A DNA stretch of 64,000 bases from Candidatus Epulonipiscium sp. (GCA_012841565.1 DUUM01000428.1:62001-126000); one strand, 5' to 3'. Shown: positions 47,836 through 56,934, counted from the stretch's first letter. A program made the numbers and translations. The notes: generated by a model not told the origin, from the sequence alone.

Positions 47836-50202
47836 TTAACTTTGATTTTGATTTACATTAAATCTTTCTAGTTTAGTCTCTACCTTTTCTTTTATTTCTT
47901 CATATGGTTTTCCTGTTAAAATCTTTAATCCGTCTTCTATCCTAGATATAGGATAAATATGAAATGTTTTGTTTTTAATAGCTTCTATTACTTCGTCATT
48001 CAATACTAAATCCTCTATATTTTGTTTAGGTATTATGACACCTTGCTCACCCGTTAACCCTCTTTTTTTACAAATCTTGAAAAAACCCTCAATTTTATGA
48101 GTTATGCCTCCCACCGGTTGGATTGCACCGTGCTGATTGATTGATCCTGTAACGGCAAGATTTTGCTTTATAGGAATTCCCGAAAGACTTGATATAATGC
48201 TGTATAACTCTGTACTTGAGGCACTATCTCCATCTATCTTGCCATAGCTTTGCTCAAAACAAATACGACACGTTATAGATAATGGGAATCTTTGCCCATA
48301 TATTTGACCTAAATATCCTTCTATTACTTCTGTTCCTTTTGTGTGAATAGGTCCACTTAATTTAGCTTCTTTTTCAATATTAATAATGCCACTTACACCT
48401 TTATAGGTAGTTGCTGTAATTTTCATAGGGTGTCCAAAACGGTATTCCCCTGTATCATGTACAGTAAGAGCATTTATTTGTCCTATACTACTTCCTGTCG
48501 TTTGAATCATAATTGTATTTTCTAAAATCTGCTCTTCTAGTTTTTCTTCATAATGCCCCATCCTATATCTTTTTTGTTCTATTGCCAACTGAACATGCTT
48601 TTTCTCGACGACTTCTTCTCCTCCTAGACTAGCAAACGTACTTGCTTCAATAATAATATTACTAATGCAGTCAAAGTCTGTTGTAATCATTTTTTGATTT
48701 TCGATATATCTGGTAGCGTATCTAAGCACAACACCTACTGCCTCTTGTGAAAATGGAAGCAGTTGTTTCTCCCTAGAAATTGTTTTTATAAAACGTGCTA
48801 GAAGTTGAATATTATTTGTATTATTGTGCATCTCACTATCAAAATATGCATTCACTTTGAAAAGCTTTTTAAAATCAGAGTCCCCTCCATATAGCAAATG
48901 GTATATATTAAGGCTTCCTATTAAAATTACTTTTATAGATACAGGAATTGGTTCTGGTTTTAATGTAGGCACCGTCATTACACTAATCCCTCTTGGATTT
49001 TCAATAGCAATCTGCTTTGTCTTTAGAACTTGCTTGATTGCCCCCCAAGTTTCATGGTTCGTTAATACTTCTTCTGCTTGTAATATTAAATAGCCACCAT
49101 TTGCCTTATGAAATAACCCTGGCTTAATTTTCATATAGTCTGTTGATAGAGATCCAAATTCATTGTCGTATTCTAGTTCCCCTATTATTTTACTATAGGC
49201 TGGATTATCACCTATAATAACAGGCGCTCCACTACCTTTACTATTATCCACCAATAGATTAACATCGTATTTCCTGACTTGTTTTTTAATGCTGTCTTCT
49301 TCCGTCCAAGGGGCCAAGCGAATAACAGGTTGTTCTTTTTTTTCATTTTGCCCTATAAAAACTTCAATGTTTTCTAATATATCTTGTTGTAGGTCATCTA
49401 AATATTCTAGCACATTTTCATATCTCAAGTACTTTTCCTTTAATTTTTTAATGTAGTATCCAATATTTATAAATCCCATTTGGTATTGCAAATCTTCAAG
49501 TTTTTGTACACTTATCTGTTCAATTTCTTTAATGCTAGTAATGATCTTTAATGCCATATCCTGTAATAGTTTAGATCCATTTTTAATCTTCATTTGTTGC
49601 TTTATATCTAGTTGTTCAAGTATTTCCTGGGTTAGTTTATTCCCCTGGTCATCTAATGGCGCAAAAGATATTCCTTGTTCTAATATTTTAAATAAAAACC
49701 CTATGGCCTTTGCATTTTTTTTCAACTCTTCTATATACAATTCTTTTTCTTTCTGATAGTCGTTCGCAATATCTCTCTTTTTTTGCTCGTACTCTTGTGT
49801 TTGATATATATAACATATTTCCTTGCTAAGATATGCAATCAATTCATTCATATCATCTTTAAACCCTCTGCCATCCCCTGTGTCAAAACGTAATGCCTTA
49901 GGAATTCTTTTTTCTCTAAAATTATACACATAACACCAGTCGCTTGCATCCTTTTTATGAGTAGCCACTTTTTGTGTATATGCCTTTGCAAAGGTGGCTT
50001 TACCCGTCCCTGGCTGACCTGATATATAAATATTATATCCTTGAGCTTCCACGTTAAGGCCAAATTCCATTGCTTTTTTTGCTCTTTCTTGACCTATTAT
50101 TTCATCAAGAGATTCTAAATCATCAGTTGTTTTGAATGAGAAATCAGAAGGCGGGTATGCGCTTTCAAGTTGTTGCCATGTTAGTTCTTGGATTTCTTTC
50201 AT
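47836..50202 (-). CDS. Lon-like ATP-dependent protease
   Basis: 788 residues. Walker A ISGQPGTGKATFAKAY lies near 60-70, followed by a long coiled-coil-rich insert (about 100-290). The Walker B region GGYLILQAEEVL near 370 is weak. The C-terminal S16 protease domain has catalytic Ser in DGDSASSTE near 660 and Lys in GGITHKIEGF near 703, the Lon Ser-Lys dyad. It belongs with LonB/LonC-like proteins found in clostridia rather than classic Lon, as there is no Lon N-terminal substrate domain. Substrates are unknown. Confidence 0.9.
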   Translation of the reverse strand: MKEIQELTWQQLESAYPPSDFSFKTTDDLESLDEIIGQERAKKAMEFGLNVEAQGYNIYISGQPGTGKATFAKAYTQKVATHKKDASDWCYVYNFREKRIPKALRFDTGDGRGFKDDMNELIAYLSKEICYIYQTQEYEQKKRDIANDYQKEKELYIEELKKNAKAIGFLFKILEQGISFAPLDDQGNKLTQEILEQLDIKQQMKIKNGSKLLQDMALKIITSIKEIEQISVQKLEDLQYQMGFINIGYYIKKLKEKYLRYENVLEYLDDLQQDILENIEVFIGQNEKKEQPVIRLAPWTEEDSIKKQVRKYDVNLLVDNSKGSGAPVIIGDNPAYSKIIGELEYDNEFGSLSTDYMKIKPGLFHKANGGYLILQAEEVLTNHETWGAIKQVLKTKQIAIENPRGISVMTVPTLKPEPIPVSIKVILIGSLNIYHLLYGGDSDFKKLFKVNAYFDSEMHNNTNNIQLLARFIKTISREKQLLPFSQEAVGVVLRYATRYIENQKMITTDFDCISNIIIEASTFASLGGEEVVEKKHVQLAIEQKRYRMGHYEEKLEEQILENTIMIQTTGSSIGQINALTVHDTGEYRFGHPMKITATTYKGVSGIINIEKEAKLSGPIHTKGTEVIEGYLGQIYGQRFPLSITCRICFEQSYGKIDGDSASSTELYSIISSLSGIPIKQNLAVTGSINQHGAIQPVGGITHKIEGFFKICKKRGLTGEQGVIIPKQNIEDLVLNDEVIEAIKNKTFHIYPISRIEDGLKILTGKPYEEIKEKVETKLERFNVNQNQS

Positions 50203-50285
50203 ATTGCTTCCCTCCTCATTACAGTATATTCATGACATGGCTGTTTATTTCCAATAAAAATGAATAATCGACATAAAGAGTAAAA

Positions 50286-50340
50286 AAACAGGCTGGTTAA
50301 CACTATAGTCCTACTGACTTTAGTGTTAACCAGCCTGTTT
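50286..50340 (-). terminator. Terminator of the tsaE-tsaB-rimI operon
   Basis: A perfect 20-bp stem (50286-50305 with 50321-50340) with a 15-nt loop, followed by T7 on the minus strand. Confidence 0.92.
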
Positions 50341-50348
50341 CCTCTCAT

Positions 50349-50789
50349 CTATTCAAAAAAACACCACATAATTGTTGCATCTTCATTTGGATACTGGTAA
50401 TAGTTCTTTCGCTCTCCAACACTGACAAACCCAAATGATTCATATAGCTTAATGGCTGCTATATTGCCCACTCTTACTTCTAATGTTAATCCCATCATCT
50501 CTAGTTCCTGGGCTTTTTCTATGATCTTCTTAACCAGTTCTTTACCAATCCCAGTGCCTCTTTGAGTTTTATCTACTGCTATATTCATAATATGTCCCTC
50601 ATCTAGTATGACCAACATTCCCGCATATCCTACAATTTTTTCATCCTTTATTGCAATAAAATAATACGCTTGGGGATTTTCTAATTCTTTTATAAAGGTC
50701 ATTTCTGACCAGGGGTCTGAAAAGGCAGTCTTTTCTAGTATACATACCTCAGCTATATGTTCCCTTGTAAAGGGTAAGATAGAAATCAT
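50349..50789 (-). CDS. rimI: Ribosomal protein S18 alanine N-acetyltransferase-like protein
   Basis: A 146-residue GNAT acetyltransferase. The acetyl-CoA-binding motif is VDKTQRGTGIGKELVKKIIE near 72-90, and the C-terminal ALKLYESFGF-type motif reads AIKLYESFGFVSVGERKNYYQ. It follows tsaB by 4 bp in the standard Firmicutes order tsaE-tsaB-rimI. The S18 substrate is assigned by family and context. Confidence 0.93.
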   Translation of the reverse strand: MISILPFTREHIAEVCILEKTAFSDPWSEMTFIKELENPQAYYFIAIKDEKIVGYAGMLVILDEGHIMNIAVDKTQRGTGIGKELVKKIIEKAQELEMMGLTLEVRVGNIAAIKLYESFGFVSVGERKNYYQYPNEDATIMWCFFE

Positions 50790-50793
50790 AGTG

Positions 50794-51498
50794 TTACTCC
50801 TTTTGTCTTTCTTTATATTCTCGTTCAGCCTGAGATGGCCTTAGATAGGTCGGGGCAAAGTCCATATGCGATACTGCCTCTCCTGCTTTAAATCCCGTCA
50901 TGGCCAACATAGCAATTGTAGATGCTCGTTGCAACCTGAGTGAAGGCGGAGCAAAGTAGGCTTCTTCTCCTAGTGCATCAATTATCGTTTCTTTATACAC
51001 ATCAATTCCGTCACCCATAAAAATAACCTTCTGATCGTATTCTTTTGCCATCTCTATAACATCATCCATTGGGATGACAAGTTGATCTGTCAGTCTTTTT
51101 AATATTTCGTTTTCCCATTTATAAAAAGCTGTATAAACATGATTGCGGCGTGCATCCATTATTGGACAAATAATATGACCGGTATACGGAATGTTATTGG
51201 CTATGGCATCTAATGTAGGTATACCTACAATCGGAATATCTAAGCCTAGAGCCATCCCCTTTGCTGTACCTACACTAATCCTTAACCCTGTAAATGACCC
51301 TGGTCCGCTAGTCACGCCTATGGCATCTATTGTAGATAAGTCTTCTTTAACCATATGACAGATTTCATTAATCATAGGCATTAATGTATGTGAATGGGTT
51401 AACTTATAGTTAACAGCGTACTCTGCCACTAGTTTTTCATCTTCTAATATGGCTACACTAGCTGCAACGCCTGATCCATCAATTGCTAATATTTTCAT
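50794..51498 (-). CDS. tsaB: tRNA t6A biosynthesis protein TsaB
   Basis: 234-residue ASKHA-fold protein that partners TsaD and TsaE to make N6-threonylcarbamoyladenosine at A37 of ANN-decoding tRNAs. The N-terminal ILAIDGSGVAASVAIL and GVTSGPGSFTGLRI near 62 are family hallmarks. The start overlaps tsaE by 4 bp. Confidence 0.96.
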   Translation of the reverse strand: MKILAIDGSGVAASVAILEDEKLVAEYAVNYKLTHSHTLMPMINEICHMVKEDLSTIDAIGVTSGPGSFTGLRISVGTAKGMALGLDIPIVGIPTLDAIANNIPYTGHIICPIMDARRNHVYTAFYKWENEILKRLTDQLVIPMDDVIEMAKEYDQKVIFMGDGIDVYKETIIDALGEEAYFAPPSLRLQRASTIAMLAMTGFKAGEAVSHMDFAPTYLRPSQAEREYKERQKE

Positions 51499-51929
51499 CT
51501 ATCTTCACCCTCTTTTATAGTAATCTTTCTATACTCAAATCCTTTTTCTAAGTCTTTTTCGATTATAATATATTTGGCGAACTCTGGTATAATATCAGGA
51601 ATAATATTTGCCCATTCAATTAGACATACCCCTTCACCATAAAAATATTCTTCATACCCAATTTCATCCATTTCATATTCATCACTAATTCTATATACGT
51701 CAAAATGATATAAAGGAAGACACCCTTCATACTCATGTACAATTGTGAATGTTGGGCTTGTAATATGCTCATCAATGCCCATACCTATTGCAAATCCTTT
51801 AGAAAAAACAGTTTTCCCAACACCTAAGTCCCCTATTAAGCAAAAGATTTCTCCTTTGCTAGCACTCATTCCTAGTTTTTTAGCAAAATCAAGGGTAGAT
51901 TCTTCACTATAACTTTCATATGTTTGCAT
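51495..51929 (-). CDS. tsaE: tRNA t6A biosynthesis ATPase TsaE
   Basis: 144-residue ATPase of the t6A complex. Walker A is LIGDLGVGKTVFSKGFA near 32-48, and the HVDVYR-like motif reads LYHFDVYRI near 75. First gene of the tsaE-tsaB-rimI operon. The tsaD partner is not in the window. Confidence 0.96.
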   Translation of the reverse strand: MQTYESYSEESTLDFAKKLGMSASKGEIFCLIGDLGVGKTVFSKGFAIGMGIDEHITSPTFTIVHEYEGCLPLYHFDVYRISDEYEMDEIGYEEYFYGEGVCLIEWANIIPDIIPEFAKYIIIEKDLEKGFEYRKITIKEGEDR

Positions 51930-52118
51930 TTATATTTCCTTTCACGATCCTATTTACTTTACATTAGTATTATACAATATTCTTTGCCAATATAAAACCC
52001 AACCACCGTTATTACTTTTTATGAATAAAATTAACCTATTTGCTACATACTGTAGAAAGGAATTTTAAAATATATTTTACAATTACACTATCTACAGATA
52101 ATCTATTGGAGGCTATTA

Positions 52119-52709
52119 ATGAAAAGTTTAAAAGGAACACAAACAGCAAAAAACTTAGCGGCATCATTTGCCGGGGAATCACAAGCACGTAATCGCTATA
52201 CTTTCTATGCATCTGTTGCAAAAAAAGAGGGCTACAATCAAATTGCCAAGGTTTTTACTGAGACTGCAGATAATGAGCGTGCCCACGCTAAAGTTTTTTA
52301 TGATCTGTTAATTCAAGGTCTTGGACACGCTGAAATCTTTGTAGAGGCAGAATACCCTATAGGATTAGATTCAACCATAGAGAATTTGCAATATGCTGCT
52401 GCCGGAGAAAAAGAAGAATGGCACAATGCATACCCCAAATTTTTAGCAATGGCAAAAGAAGAAGGTTTTCCTGAGGTTGAATTTGCTTTTCGTCATATTA
52501 TTGAAGTTGAAAAGCTTCATGAAAAACATTATTTATCTCTTTATAATAATCTAAAAAATGAAACCTTATACAAACGCGAAAAGGAAGAAAGTTGGCGGTG
52601 CCTAAACTGCGGATATATCCACATAGGAACTTCTTCTCCCACTGTTTGCCCCGCTTGTAAACATCCCCAAGGTTACTTTGAGATTTCTTCTAACCCTAGA
52701 ATTGTTTAA
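52119..52709 (+). CDS. rbr: Rubrerythrin
   Basis: A 196-residue peroxide-reducing protein of anaerobes. The four-helix ferritin-like domain (1-145) holds the di-iron ligands in GESQARNRYTFYA, ADNERAHAKVF, FRHIIEVEKLHEKHY. The C-terminal rubredoxin domain (about 160-196) has two pairs of iron cysteines: CLNCGY and CPACKH. A ribosome binding site TGGAGG precedes ATG. It is a single-gene unit on the plus strand, divergent from tsaE; I could not find a clear PerR box upstream. Confidence 0.97.
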   Translation: MKSLKGTQTAKNLAASFAGESQARNRYTFYASVAKKEGYNQIAKVFTETADNERAHAKVFYDLLIQGLGHAEIFVEAEYPIGLDSTIENLQYAAAGEKEEWHNAYPKFLAMAKEEGFPEVEFAFRHIIEVEKLHEKHYLSLYNNLKNETLYKREKEESWRCLNCGYIHIGTSSPTVCPACKHPQGYFEISSNPRIV

Positions 52710-52713
52710 TATC

Positions 52714-52757
52714 ATAGAAAAGGCAACCAACACATAAGTGCTGGTTGCCTTTTCTAT
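52714..52757. terminator. Bidirectional terminator between rubrerythrin and ribU
   Basis: ATAGAAAAGGCAACCA...CAC pairs with GTG...TGGTTGCCTTTTCTAT around ATAA with one bulge. Confidence 0.9.
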
Positions 52758-52766
52758 AACGCTTAT

Positions 52767-53390
52767 CTATGCTTGTTTAGATCTTAACATTTTCATTACT
52801 GGAAGTATTGCTTTAACAATCGTTACGGATGCGATAGAGACTATAGTTGATTTAAATATATTAAATGGTGCAATTATTAAATAGACAAATGATTTCATAT
52901 CTGTAATAGCTGAATTTACTTTTGCACCCATGCCAATAATTACATCTAATGGCATAAAAATCTTTGCATATAATGGCAGTATAATAAAGTAATTGCTAAT
53001 ACAGCCTACTATGGTCGTCGTCACAATCCCTAACGTAAGTCCTACGACCGTTGCCTTAAAGCTTTTATTTTTATTTGTAATAATCATAAGTGGCATTAAA
53101 TAGGCTATGCTTATTATAAGATTTGAAGCCTCTCCCACATACCCTGTTGTGCTCTGAAAAATCAATGAATCTATTAAAATCTTAATAAAAGGTATTACGA
53201 GCCCTGCTAAAGGATGCACAACCAATATGCCCACAATGGCAGGCACCTCACCTAAGTCTACTTTTAAAAACGGTGGAAATAGTCCTGGTACACTGAAATC
53301 AAATTGCATGAGTAGTACTGAAATTGCACTTAAAAGTCCCATCCTCATTAAATTTTGTGTACTAAAAAGCTTGTTTTTTTCATTTTCCAT
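52767..53390 (-). CDS. ribU: Riboflavin ECF transporter, substrate-binding component
   Basis: The start at 53390 (MENEKNKLF) follows AAGGAG; an upstream GTG is less likely. 207 residues with about six hydrophobic helices, typical of ECF S components. The opening segment LSAISVLLMQFDFSVPGLFPPFLKVDLGEVPA fits the RibU subgroup. It imports riboflavin with the shared EcfAA'T module encoded elsewhere. The FMN riboswitch immediately upstream strongly supports the substrate. Confidence 0.93.
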   Translation of the reverse strand: MENEKNKLFSTQNLMRMGLLSAISVLLMQFDFSVPGLFPPFLKVDLGEVPAIVGILVVHPLAGLVIPFIKILIDSLIFQSTTGYVGEASNLIISIAYLMPLMIITNKNKSFKATVVGLTLGIVTTTIVGCISNYFIILPLYAKIFMPLDVIIGMGAKVNSAITDMKSFVYLIIAPFNIFKSTIVSIASVTIVKAILPVMKMLRSKQA

Positions 53391-53418
53391 TCTTATTCTC
53401 TCCTTTTTGACCACACAA

Positions 53419-53449
53419 AAGCAACCCTTGAAATTCGTGGGGTTGCTAC
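53419..53449 (-). terminator. Expression-platform terminator of the FMN riboswitch
   Basis: On the minus strand GCAACCC and GGGTTGC form a stem followed by TTTTG, between aptamer and ribU start. FMN binding would be expected to favour this hairpin and stop transcription. Confidence 0.7.
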
Positions 53450-53486
53450 ATATGCTTACAAAAAGACTATAAAACGCATATGCAAC

Positions 53487-53609
53487 TCTTCTCCCATCCA
53501 GACTTTACTGTCGGTTTTGGATTTACACCAAATCAAAGTTTATTTATTAATAAATAAACTTTTCGCGGACTATACCGCCGGTCGGGAATTTCACCCTGCC
53601 CTGAAGAAT
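53487..53609 (-). ncRNA. FMN riboswitch (RFN element)
   Basis: Read on the minus strand it opens CTTCAGGGCAGGGTGAAATT, continues CCCGACCGGCGGTATAGTCC, has a variable AT-rich stem around 53540-53560, and closes with GATTTGGTGTAAATCC, CCGACAGTAAAGTCTGGATG and GGAGAAG. All conserved RFN blocks are present in order. It precedes ribU. Confidence 0.97.
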
Positions 53610-53659
53610 TTCATATTACTTTTAATGGTTTTTAATATGTTTTTGTTTTTTACATGTTC

Positions 53660-53688
53660 ATTATACAACACAGGCCTGCTAATGTCAA
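53660..53688 (-). promoter_or_regulatory. Consensus promoter of the ribU transcript
   Basis: TTGACA (53688-53683), 17-bp spacer, TATAAT (53665-53660) on the minus strand, about 45 bases before the riboswitch aptamer. Confidence 0.88.
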
Positions 53689-53725
53689 TTCTGTGTTCAG
53701 GCTTAATATCCTATTTAAAGCTAAC

Positions 53726-55867
53726 TTAAAGTTTCATAGATAACCCTATTTTTTGTCTCTCTACATCAATACTAAGAACCTTAACTTCTACAATATCTCC
53801 TACGCTTACCACATCTAAAGGATGTTTAATATAGCGTTCTGACAATTGAGAAATATGCACAAGCCCATCTTGGTGTACACCTATATCTACAAATGCGCCA
53901 AAGTCTACAATATTTCTAACGGTTCCTTTGAGAATCATTCCTTCGTTTAAGTCCTTAATTTCTAGAACTTCACTGTGCAAAATAGGCTTTTCCATCTCTT
54001 CTCGTGGGTCACGCCCTGGTTTTTCTAGTTCCTTCAAAATATCTTCAAGGGTTATTTCTCCTATATTAAGTTTGGTGGCGATGGCCTCTAAATCCACAAC
54101 CTTTTTACGAATATCGTGGGTATTATTGTTTCCTATATCTTTTTTATCATATCCTAGTTCCTTCAATAGCTCTTGGGTTGATGCATAAGATTCTGGATGT
54201 ATACCTGTTCGATCTAAAGGATTACTACCATCCATAATACGCAAAAAACCCGCACTTTGTTCATACGCCTTAGGTCCTAAGCCTTTAACTTTTTTTATTT
54301 CAGTTCTTTGCTTAAACTTCCCGTTTTCTTCACGGTATATAACTATATTTTGGGCGATACCCTTTTTAATGCCAGCTACATATCCAAGTAAGGACACAGA
54401 AGCTGTATTAATATCTACTCCTACACTATTTACTGCATCTTCTACTACACCACCCAATGTTTCTTCTAAACGTTTTTGATTCATATCGTGTTGATATTGG
54501 CCAACACCAATAGATTTAGGATCAATTTTAACAAGTTCTGCTAGTGGGTCTTGAATTCTTCTTGCAATGGATACTGAACTTCTTACCCCTACATCGTCGT
54601 TTGGAAATTCTTCTGTGGCAAGTTTAGATGCTGAGTATACGGATGCACCTGCTTCATTAACAATTGCATAATGAATAGGTTTCTCTATTTCTTTAAGCAT
54701 ATCTGCTGCAAATTTTTCTGTTTCCCTTGAAGCTGTACCATTTCCAATGGCAAGTAAATCCACATCATATTTTTCAATAAGCTCTTTAAGTATCTTTTTA
54801 GACTTTTCTATTTCATTTCGTGGTGGTGTAGGAAATATAACCGTGTCAGCTAACTTTTTCCCCGTTCCATCAACCACGGCAACTTTACACCCTGTTCGGT
54901 AAGCCGGGTCTAGTCCCATTACCGTATGATTTGCAATGGGTGCTTGCATTAGCAGCTGGTGCAAGTTTTGCCTAAATACCATAAGCGCCCCGTCTTCTGC
55001 TTTTTCAGAAAGTATATTCCTAATTTCTCTTTCAATAGCTGGTGCTATAAGTCTCTTATAGGCATCTAAAATAACTTCATCAAGAACCTCTACTAGAGGA
55101 ACATAAGATGTGCGCAATGTTTTTCCTTGGAGGTACAAATGAATTTGATCTATAGGTGTATCAATCTTGACCGTCAGAATCTTTTCATTTTCCCCTCGGT
55201 TAATAGCCAAAATCCGGTGGCCTGGCATACTCTTTATTGCTTCATCGTAATCATAATACATATCAAATACTGTTGATGTTTTCTCATCTTTAGCTTTAGT
55301 TGTTATGCGTCCCTTATTATAAGTAACTTCTCTAATATAACTTCTATACTCGGCATTATCAGAAATAATCTCTGCTATGATATCTTTGGCACCATTTAAG
55401 GCATCTTGGGCTGTTTCTACGCCCTTTTCTTCCGAAATATAATCCCCCGCCACTTGCAGTGGATCTATATTTTGTTCTTGGCTAATAATTAACTGTGCTA
55501 ACGGATCTAAGCCTTTTTCTTTTGCAATAATAGCCCTTGTCCGTCTTTTAGGCCTAAATGGAAGGTATAAATCATCCACCTCTGTGATGGTTTGAGCCAT
55601 TTGAATTTTACTTTCAAGTTCTGGTGTTAAAGCCCCTTGCTCACGAATTGATTCTACCACCTGCTCTTTTTTGGCCTCTAAATTCCTAAGGTACACGAGT
55701 CTTTCATAAAAGTCACGAAGAACCTCATCGTTTAAACTTCCTGTTATCTCTTTACGATATCTTGCAATAAAAGGAATTGTATTCCCTTCATCAATTAACC
55801 CTATAGTGTCTTTCACCTGTTGCGGTTTAAGTGATAATTCAGTTTGCAGTATTTTAATAATATCCAT
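53726..55867 (-). CDS. tex: Tex-family RNA-binding protein
   Basis: 713-residue nucleic-acid-binding protein with the Tex layout: an N-terminal helical domain (DEGNTIPFIARYRKEITG near 30), a YqgF-like RNase-H fold (VMGLDPAYRTGCKVAVVDGTG near 318), helix-hairpin-helix motifs near 490-570 and a C-terminal S1 domain (about 640-713, GTVRNIVDFGAFVDIGVHQDG). Tex proteins associate with transcription and RNA turnover. Its predicted promoter shares its -35 with a dispersed repeat. Confidence 0.96.
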   Translation of the reverse strand: MDIIKILQTELSLKPQQVKDTIGLIDEGNTIPFIARYRKEITGSLNDEVLRDFYERLVYLRNLEAKKEQVVESIREQGALTPELESKIQMAQTITEVDDLYLPFRPKRRTRAIIAKEKGLDPLAQLIISQEQNIDPLQVAGDYISEEKGVETAQDALNGAKDIIAEIISDNAEYRSYIREVTYNKGRITTKAKDEKTSTVFDMYYDYDEAIKSMPGHRILAINRGENEKILTVKIDTPIDQIHLYLQGKTLRTSYVPLVEVLDEVILDAYKRLIAPAIEREIRNILSEKAEDGALMVFRQNLHQLLMQAPIANHTVMGLDPAYRTGCKVAVVDGTGKKLADTVIFPTPPRNEIEKSKKILKELIEKYDVDLLAIGNGTASRETEKFAADMLKEIEKPIHYAIVNEAGASVYSASKLATEEFPNDDVGVRSSVSIARRIQDPLAELVKIDPKSIGVGQYQHDMNQKRLEETLGGVVEDAVNSVGVDINTASVSLLGYVAGIKKGIAQNIVIYREENGKFKQRTEIKKVKGLGPKAYEQSAGFLRIMDGSNPLDRTGIHPESYASTQELLKELGYDKKDIGNNNTHDIRKKVVDLEAIATKLNIGEITLEDILKELEKPGRDPREEMEKPILHSEVLEIKDLNEGMILKGTVRNIVDFGAFVDIGVHQDGLVHISQLSERYIKHPLDVVSVGDIVEVKVLSIDVERQKIGLSMKL

Positions 55868-55898
55868 GTTTTTCTCCTTTATCTGTCTGTTTAGTTAT

Positions 55899-55927
55899 AT
55901 TATACCGCTTGAGGGGACGGTTAACAA
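55899..55927 (-). promoter_or_regulatory. Predicted promoter of tex
   Basis: TTGTTA (55927-55922), 17-bp spacer, TATAAT (55904-55899) on the minus strand. The -35 and much of the spacer are a copy of the GGGACGGTTAACAAGT repeat, as also seen for the LacI-type gene. Confidence 0.65.
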
Positions 55928-55932
55928 GTTTA
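55913..55932. repeat. Single arm of the GGTTAACAAG repeat, copy 4
   Basis: The plus strand reads GGGGACGGTTAACAAGTTT here, matching copies at 2714, 29987 and 37585. No facing arm is visible nearby. Confidence 0.65.
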
Positions 55933-55961
55933 GCTCACAAAATCTTATTTCTCCGCATGAA

Positions 55962-55998
55962 AAAGTTGCTGGCAGCTTTTTTGCTACCAGCAACTTGT
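55962..55998 (-). terminator. Terminator of the threonine operon
   Basis: AAGTTGCTGG...AGC pairs with GCT...CCAGCAACTT around an A-rich loop and is followed by T5 on the minus strand, shortly after the thrB stop. Confidence 0.85.
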
Positions 55999-56015
55999 AA
56001 ACTTCCCCATCAACC

Positions 56016-56924
56016 TCAATACCGTAGTTCTTCGTCAACCCAGACCTGGGCGCCGTTTTGGTCCGCTTGAATCATTTGCACTTGCCAACTATTTTCTAGA
56101 GTAGCAAGATACTCTACCATTTCTCTTCGGAATGCTACAACGTTTTTAATGACTGCTATAAGAGTAGGTCCTGCACCGCTTAGGAACACACCTTTGGCGC
56201 CATGACTTCGGGATTCTGTCATTATTTCTTCCATATTAGGAATGAGATGTTTCCTATAAGGTTCATGAAAACGATCTTGCATTGCCATTGGCAGATTATC
56301 CACATCACCAGTAATCATAGATGCTGCGAGTAAAGCTGCTCTTGAGGCATTAAATACAGCATCTTGTAAAGATATTTCTTTTGGAAGTACTTCTCTTGCA
56401 AGTTCTGTTGAAAGAGTAAAATCTGGAATCATTACTGCAAATGTAATATTCTCAGCTACTTGTATCTTCACATATTTCATATCCGTCTCATCCATGGCCC
56501 CAATTGTCATACCACCTAATATTGCTGGTGTCGTATTATCTGGGTGTCCTTCTATTTGAGCAGCAATCTGTACTAATTCTTCTTTAGAGAAGAAACTGTG
56601 ACTCATAGCATTGGCTATATGTAAGCCCGCTACAATGCAAGCAGCACTACTTCCTAAGCCTCTTGTATGAGGAATATGATCTTGTTGTATAATCCGCATC
56701 CCTGGCACCTGTTGCCCAATTATTTCATAGAACCTTAATATTGTTTTATAGATAAGGTTGTTTTTATTGGTTGGGATATCTTGGCTACCTTCTTGAATAA
56801 TTATTTCTAGTCCTGATGGAATTTCTTCTGCATATACAATATTATACATCTGAAGTGCCATCCCTATACTATCAAAACCTGGTCCCATATTGGCTGTGGT
56901 AGCAGGTACTTTTACTTTTATCAT
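56016..56924 (-). CDS. thrB: Homoserine kinase
   Basis: GHMP-family kinase that phosphorylates homoserine on the way to threonine. 302 residues. The N-terminus VKVPATTANMGPGFDSIGMAL and the ATP-binding HTRGLGSSAACIVAG near 90 are diagnostic, with GVFLSGAGPTLIAV near 235. Last gene of the ACT-hom-apgM-lysC-thrB operon, 10 bp after lysC. Threonine synthase is not in the window. Confidence 0.96.
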   Translation of the reverse strand: MIKVKVPATTANMGPGFDSIGMALQMYNIVYAEEIPSGLEIIIQEGSQDIPTNKNNLIYKTILRFYEIIGQQVPGMRIIQQDHIPHTRGLGSSAACIVAGLHIANAMSHSFFSKEELVQIAAQIEGHPDNTTPAILGGMTIGAMDETDMKYVKIQVAENITFAVMIPDFTLSTELAREVLPKEISLQDAVFNASRAALLAASMITGDVDNLPMAMQDRFHEPYRKHLIPNMEEIMTESRSHGAKGVFLSGAGPTLIAVIKNVVAFRREMVEYLATLENSWQVQMIQADQNGAQVWVDEELRY

Positions 56925-56934
56925 TTACATCACC

